Program-made: the position numbers and the translations under genes | Shown: piece by piece, positions 62,346 to 64,000 of the stretch | Layout of the letters: each line of letters opens with the position of its first letter | How positions within the stretch are numbered: position 1 is the stretch's first letter | Origin: Callorhinus ursinus | Taxonomy: Eukaryota; Chordata; Mammalia; Carnivora; Otariidae | Assembly: GCF_003265705.1 (NCBI RefSeq) | Contig: NW_020313285.1 | Span: 17,545,990-17,609,989, forward strand | Length of the DNA: 64,000 nt | Direction of reading: 5' to 3' | The notes under the pieces: model-generated | Seen by the model: the letters and a program-made list of their open reading frames with translations, nothing else | Told to the model about the DNA's origin: nothing | Database searches by the model: none

Positions 62346-64000
62346 GCGTCCTCACAGACAGGAGGGGCTGGTACGACTGGTGTTATCAGTAGGAGTATTA
62401 TCATTAAACAGGAGGAGGAGGTTGGGCATGGAGAAGTCCAATGCTTTGAAATCTGCAACTTTTTGGTGATTTCAGCAAGTTGCTCCTGAATGCCCTGCTG
62501 TGTGCTTAGGCCTTGGCCGGCCTCCTGGGAGGGACATGAAACACCGAAATGGAGTGTCAGACCAGCAGAGGGAGGAGGACAGGCTTCCACACTGCCACTT
62601 TCTAGAAGGCGCAGGAGAAACACAGGGGAAGTGAGGCATCCCAGCTCCTGTGGCCTGCAATGTTGGGCCGGTGCTACTGGACAGCTCAGATCTGCCTTTC
62701 TCAGAAAAGGTGCACTGTCATCTCCTCGTTTCTCGATGGACCCCTCAACTGCCTCCGAGGGGGTGGTGCCTGGGGCTGAACCCTGCGGGGGCCTTTCAGC
62801 CAGCAAACTTCCAGAAACGGAGGAGATATCACTGTTTTCTCCTGGTTCCTCAGCCTGAGAAGCACAAAGGCACATATGTTTATCCTGAAGCTGAAAACAA
62901 AGAGCAAGGCAAACCCACAAACTGGGCTGGAGGCTTTCCCCTAGCCCCGGATCCAGGGAAGGGGCGGCGGGGGAGGCCACCTGCCGGTAACCGCCTCACC
63001 TAGAGACTGGGATTATTACCAGATCGAGAGTCACTCAATACTTGGGGCAACCAAATGTGATTAGGATTAGGCCTTTAAATTCTAGATTTTAAAGAAAACT
63101 TTATCCAGATTTCAAATGCAAATTTAAAATTTTGTTATTCTGAAAACACTGTTTTGTTCTCAGAAATCTACCAAAAACGTGAGTTGATCCAATCAATAGA
63201 TATTATCAAACATCTGCTTGAGGGGACTGTAGAGAATCAAAGACAAAACGGTGCTCCTCCTCAAGCCGCGTGTTGTCTGAGGCGATGGGCCACACAGGAG
63301 AGGAACGAGATGTGTGGGCTCCTGGTGCCCAAGGCTGCCTCTAGGACAGAGGGCACGGGGAGGTCACGGTCCAGTGAAGGCCAGTTTAGGCTTGGCGACA
63401 AGAAATGCTGTGGTTTTTATTTCTTGTTTTAGCCTCCATGTGCTCTGGGTTACACACCCCTTGACTGGTGAAGTATGTTTCTGGACGACCATGTCCCCTT
63501 TCCTTCGTCAGGGACTCAGGTGACACCCTCCCACTCCCCGTCACGGACACATGGGTCCCCATGCCACACTGCTCTTTCCAACAAGGGCAACAACAAAAAA
63601 AAAGCTGTGCGGGGCTGACGGCGCTGCCTGCCAAGGAGATGCGTCTGCCCTCGTCCGGCCCTGGAGGCAATGCCCCCCTCCTCCTTGGGGAGACCAATCT
63701 CCTCCAGCCTCAGGCCCTGGTCTCTTGCTGTCTCCGCTCAGGGTCACCTTACTGTCGCTTCTCATAGGAACACACATTTCTTCTCTTTCCATTCTGTCTG
63801 TGAGCTCCTGGGCTCTATTCCCAGGGAAACCTAATAGTAGTGCTAGGCCCCATCACCGTATCAAAATGAAGGAACAGGACATATTTATAGTGAAGCTGGG
63901 AGAAACAGACATCCACTGGGGCCACACAACCTGAAGGACCCTCAACGTCTCTGGTAGTTTCTCTGGAAACTTCCCACAGGTGGTATTCACTGGGTCAGGG
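62346..64000. other. Intron to the window edge, unassigned
   Basis: GC-rich with an AT-rich stretch at 63050-63170. The 225-residue minus-strand frame over 62303-62980 shows no domain. No FSTL4 signal-peptide exon seen. Confidence 0.4.

Noticed and set aside
62303..62980. A 225-codon minus-strand open frame, same strand as FSTL4
   Set aside because: Considered as an FSTL4 exon or separate gene. No FSTL4 similarity, no signal peptide of the expected type, and part of it overlaps a MIR.

Overview
The window is mammalian nuclear DNA, most likely from an arctoid carnivoran (bear, seal or mustelid side of Caniformia). The evidence is three tRNA-derived CAN-SINEs (22.76, 44.25 and 44.60 kb) and a 5'-truncated carnivoran LINE-1 at 51.5-52.2 kb. 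The L1 3'UTR ends in the GAATCATGGAACACTACAT type that I associate with arctoids rather than dogs; this is from memory. Older MIR, L2, L1M and MLT1 fossils fill much of the rest, as in any placental intron.

Only one protein-coding exon is recognisable. A 249-bp minus-strand exon at 10882-11130 encodes the ten-cysteine follistatin/Kazal module of FSTL4 (follistatin-like 4). It has a good acceptor, branch point and donor, and phase 1 at both ends. Everything at higher coordinates is the upstream intron (probably intron 2, at least 52.9 kb). Everything at lower coordinates is the downstream intron (at least 10.9 kb). No other FSTL4 exon was found, so the window looks like the interior of a very long gene.

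The most notable item is a young processed retrocopy at 12493-14411, on the same strand as FSTL4 and only about 1.4 kb upstream of the Kazal exon. It encodes an N-alpha-acetyltransferase whose C-terminal tail matches NAA11 rather than NAA10. NAA11 is itself an intronless retrogene, so this is probably a retrocopy of a retrogene. It has a 19-bp perfect target-site duplication, an uninterrupted 16-nt A-tail, about 100 nt of 5'UTR and about 1.1 kb of 3'UTR that carries an ancient MIR. The GNAT domain is open. A one-base deletion near the end replaces the last ten codons with a longer tail.

Region by region. 0-10.9 kb: downstream intron, with L2 in both orientations at 4-5 kb and a MIR at 9.6 kb. 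10.9-11.1 kb: FSTL4 exon. 12.5-14.4 kb: NAA11-like retrocopy. 14.4-22.5 kb: intron with L2, MIR and L1 relics. 22.5-29.7 kb: AT-rich block built mostly of plus-strand old L1 fragments with one SINE. 29.7-38 kb: GC-rich, repeat-poor intron. 38-45 kb: L2, MIR and L1M mosaic with two minus-strand SINEs. 45-49 kb: no recognised element. 49.5-52.2 kb: MLT1 LTR, a 19-bp minisatellite and the truncated L1. 52.2-64 kb: GC-rich intron with a 16-G run, a long polypurine tract, two MIRs and several AT-rich islands that could be conserved regulatory elements. All repeat family names come from recognition by eye, without a library search.
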